A DNA stretch of 6,730 bases from an uncultured Alphaproteobacteria bacterium (GTDB lineage: Bacteria > Pseudomonadota > Alphaproteobacteria > Rhizobiales > Hyphomicrobiaceae), in contig CALFEM010000390.1 in NCBI GenBank assembly GCA_937950105.1, positions 1 through 6,730 on the forward strand, read 5' to 3'. Below the pieces are notes generated by a model that saw only the letters and a list, made by a program, of their open reading frames with translations, did not search any database and was not told where the DNA came from. This document shows positions 6,130-6,730 of the stretch, piece after piece. Each line of letters starts with the position of its first letter. The first letter of the stretch is position 1. The translations under genes were made by a program, and so were the position numbers.

Positions 6130-6711
6130 ATGATCAACCACAGCAACGCTTCCGACATCCCCGGCTCGATCCCATCCTGGCACGCCACCACCATCGTCAC
6201 CGTCCGCAAGGGCGGACAGGTGGTGATCGCCGGCGACGGGCAGGTCAGCCTCGGCCAGACCATCATCAAGGCCAACGCCCGGAAAGTCCGCCGCATCGGC
6301 AAGGGCGACGTCATCGGCGGCTTCGCGGGTGCCACCGCCGATGCCTTCACCCTGTTCGAGCGGCTCGAAGCCAAGCTGGAGCAATATCCGGGCCAGCTTA
6401 TGCGCGCCTGCGTGGAACTCGCCAAGGACTGGCGTACCGACCGCTATCTGCGGCGGCTGGAAGCCATGATGATCGTCGCCGACGCTTCGACCACCCTGGT
6501 GCTGACCGGCACCGGCGACGTGCTCGAGCCGGCCGACCACATCATGGGCATCGGCTCGGGTGGCAACTATGCTCTCGCCGCCGCCCGCGCGCTCGCCGAC
6601 CAGCCGCTCTCGGCCGAGGAGATCGCGCGCCGCGCCATGGGCATTGCCGCCGACATCTGCGTCTACACCAACGGCAACGTCGTCGTGGAGACGCTGGCGT
6701 CGACGCGCTGA
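6130..6711 (+). CDS. hslV: HslV, peptidase subunit of the HslVU ATP-dependent protease
   Basis: HslV (ClpQ) is a cytosolic threonine peptidase that forms a double hexamer capped by the HslU ATPase and degrades misfolded and regulatory proteins, mainly under heat stress. The ATG at 6130 gives 193 residues. A 19-residue propeptide is predicted to be removed so that Thr20 in [12 protein letters not shown] becomes the catalytic N terminus. Relative to it, Asp36 (AGDGQVS), Lys47 and Lys52 ([10 protein letters not shown]) match E. coli Asp17, Lys28 and Lys33. Other hallmarks are [31 protein letters not shown] and [17 protein letters not shown]. The frame extends upstream to a TTG at 6091, but that lies inside the likely promoter. 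No clear ribosome-binding site precedes the ATG. Only 19 bases follow the stop; hslU normally comes next. Confidence 0.97.
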   Translation: MINHSNASDIPGSIPSWHATTIVTVRKGGQVVIAGDGQVSLGQTIIKANARKVRRIGKGDVIGGFAGATADAFTLFERLEAKLEQYPGQLMRACVELAKDWRTDRYLRRLEAMMIVADASTTLVLTGTGDVLEPADHIMGIGSGGNYALAAARALADQPLSAEEIARRAMGIAADICVYTNGNVVVETLASTR

Positions 6712-6730
6712 CAGAACCGCAGTTCGAGCC

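Overview
The window looks like a piece of a high-GC alphaproteobacterial chromosome, most likely from the order Hyphomicrobiales (Bradyrhizobium / Rhodopseudomonas-like). I infer this from the codon use, from the pairing of divergent hslV with hisB, DUF2628 and hisH, and from the yggT - DUF167 - folD run. It is core genome with one accessory-looking insert. It is probably the end of a draft or metagenome contig: the first 31 bases are an Illumina TruSeq adapter remnant, not genomic sequence.

Layout. Positions 34-315 (+) hold the C-terminal end of an unrecognised protein, closed by a textbook intrinsic terminator at 371-402. Positions 518-2087 (+) carry a YggT-family membrane protein, a DUF167/YggU-family protein whose stop and start overlap, and folD, the bifunctional methylene-tetrahydrofolate dehydrogenase/cyclohydrolase. 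A long hairpin fills the 42-base gap between the folD stop and the stop of the convergent gene. Positions 2130-3542 (-) encode a secreted caspase-like protease with an intact His/Cys dyad and an unrecognised four-cysteine C-terminal domain. Positions 3688-4061 (-) encode a small unknown protein read through an apparent one-base frameshift; its start overlaps the end of hisH. Positions 4049-5972 (-) are a histidine-biosynthesis block in the order hisB, DUF2628 protein, hisH, with a REP-like double hairpin between the last two. Divergent from hisB, hslV (6130-6711, +) encodes the HslVU protease peptidase, preceded by a candidate heat-shock (RpoH-type) promoter. hslU presumably follows beyond the window.

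How the genes work together. HisB (imidazoleglycerol-phosphate dehydratase) and HisH (glutaminase subunit of imidazoleglycerol-phosphate synthase) act at neighbouring steps of histidine synthesis. FolD supplies one-carbon folate units used, among other things, for purine synthesis, the pathway that recycles the AICAR released by HisH-HisF. HslV needs the HslU ATPase. hisA and hisF, often found next to hisH in this group, are not in the window: hisH is followed instead by the frameshifted small gene and the caspase gene.

I see no CRISPR array, tRNA, rRNA, transposase or integrase. The points most worth a second look are the secreted caspase with its Cys-containing tail, the frameshifted gene coupled to hisH, the hairpin repeat inside the his operon, and the almost leaderless hslV promoter.
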